NCBI GenBank assembly: GCA_002503285.1
Contig: DARI01000011.1
Span: 1-23,814, forward strand
DNA length: 23,814 bases
Direction of reading: 5' to 3'
Source of the DNA: Euryarchaeota archaeon UBA557
GTDB lineage: Archaea > Thermoplasmatota > Poseidoniia > Poseidoniales > Thalassarchaeaceae
Part shown: piece after piece, positions 23,652-23,814 of the stretch
Layout: each line of letters opens with the position of its first letter
How positions within the stretch are numbered: position 1 is the stretch's first letter
Program-made: the position numbers and the translations under genes
Notes under the pieces: model-generated
Told to the model about the DNA's origin: nothing
Databases searched by the model: none
What the model saw: the letters and a program-made list of their open reading frames with translations, nothing else

Positions 23652-23814
23652 TTATGAATCTCCATTATTGTTATCATTTTCTGGAATCCACTTTTCAGCT
23701 ACTGCATCCCAAAGCCATCCAGGATATTCGGAACTTCTGATTAATTTGGCTTCAATATTCTCATTTTTGGATTCTTTAGAGTTAATCTGTTTTTTATTAT
23801 TTTGAGATTTAAAT
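23652..23814 (-). CDS. C-terminal end of a gene running off the window
   Basis: I found this frame by translating the right edge by hand: 53 codons plus TAA, open to the window end with no start codon inside. It begins with a Lys/Asn/Ser-rich linker and ends with SSEYPGWLWDAVAEKWIPE and a short Asp/Asn tail. The tryptophan-rich end looks like a small WW-like or DUF2510-like terminal motif, but this is only a resemblance. It lies 3 nt before the membrane-protein ATG in the same direction, so the two are very likely co-transcribed. The main body of the protein is outside the window. Confidence 0.65.
   Translation of the reverse strand, partial: FKSQNNKKQINSKESKNENIEAKLIRSSEYPGWLWDAVAEKWIPENDNNNGDS

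Noticed and set aside
1..23814. CRISPR arrays, tRNA or rRNA genes, insertion sequences, prophage or toxin-antitoxin pairs
   Set aside because: I looked for regularly spaced repeats, cloverleaf-like stretches, transposase or integrase motifs and terminal inverted repeats, and saw none that hold up.

Overview
The window looks like a piece of an AT-rich archaeal genome, most likely a marine member of Thermoplasmatota (Marine Group II / Poseidoniales-like). This placement is an inference. It rests on short intergenic gaps, archaeal TATA-like boxes centred about 24-28 nt before most start codons (so transcripts are probably leaderless), lipobox lipoproteins with acidic Asp/Ser/Thr-rich extracellular domains, several zinc-ribbon proteins, and one very large membrane protein. 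There is no rRNA, tRNA, CRISPR array, insertion sequence or phage gene. Apart from a TPR gene cut by the left edge and a gene cut by the right edge, every gene appears intact. No gap without a gene exceeds about 200 bp.

Left third (1-5.9 kb, all minus strand): the N-terminal 379 codons of a TPR-family protein; a run of a secreted Asp-box (BNR) beta-propeller lipoprotein, a 72-aa unknown protein, a GNAT acetyltransferase and a cysteine-rich multi-CxxC protein; then a 647-aa protein that joins a PIN nuclease domain to TPR-like helical repeats and an unassigned C-terminal domain.

Centre (6-15.6 kb): a 1285-aa protein with roughly 35-40 predicted membrane helices and a tandem internal repeat; a divergent 69-aa zinc ribbon; a 699-aa secreted alpha/beta-hydrolase-like lipoprotein; a divergent pentapeptide-repeat lipoprotein; a DUF2237 protein; and a membrane-anchored subtilisin-like protease.

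Right third (15.6-23.8 kb): a tight three-gene ABC operon in which one double FtsX/MacB-type permease is encoded between two different ATPases, the second carrying a C-terminal zinc ribbon. It is followed by two divergent GT4-type glycosyltransferases that appear to share one TATA element in a 52-bp gap, and by a small polytopic membrane protein preceded by a truncated gene.

Functionally the region is biased toward the cell envelope: three lipoproteins, an anchored protease, an FtsX-type exporter or lipoprotein/lipid transporter, two sugar transferases and two orphan membrane proteins. The strongest candidates for something undescribed are the two-ATPase/one-permease operon with its zinc-ribbon ATPase, the giant repeat-containing membrane protein, and the PIN-TPR fusion. 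None of these is proven to be a new system by sequence reading alone.
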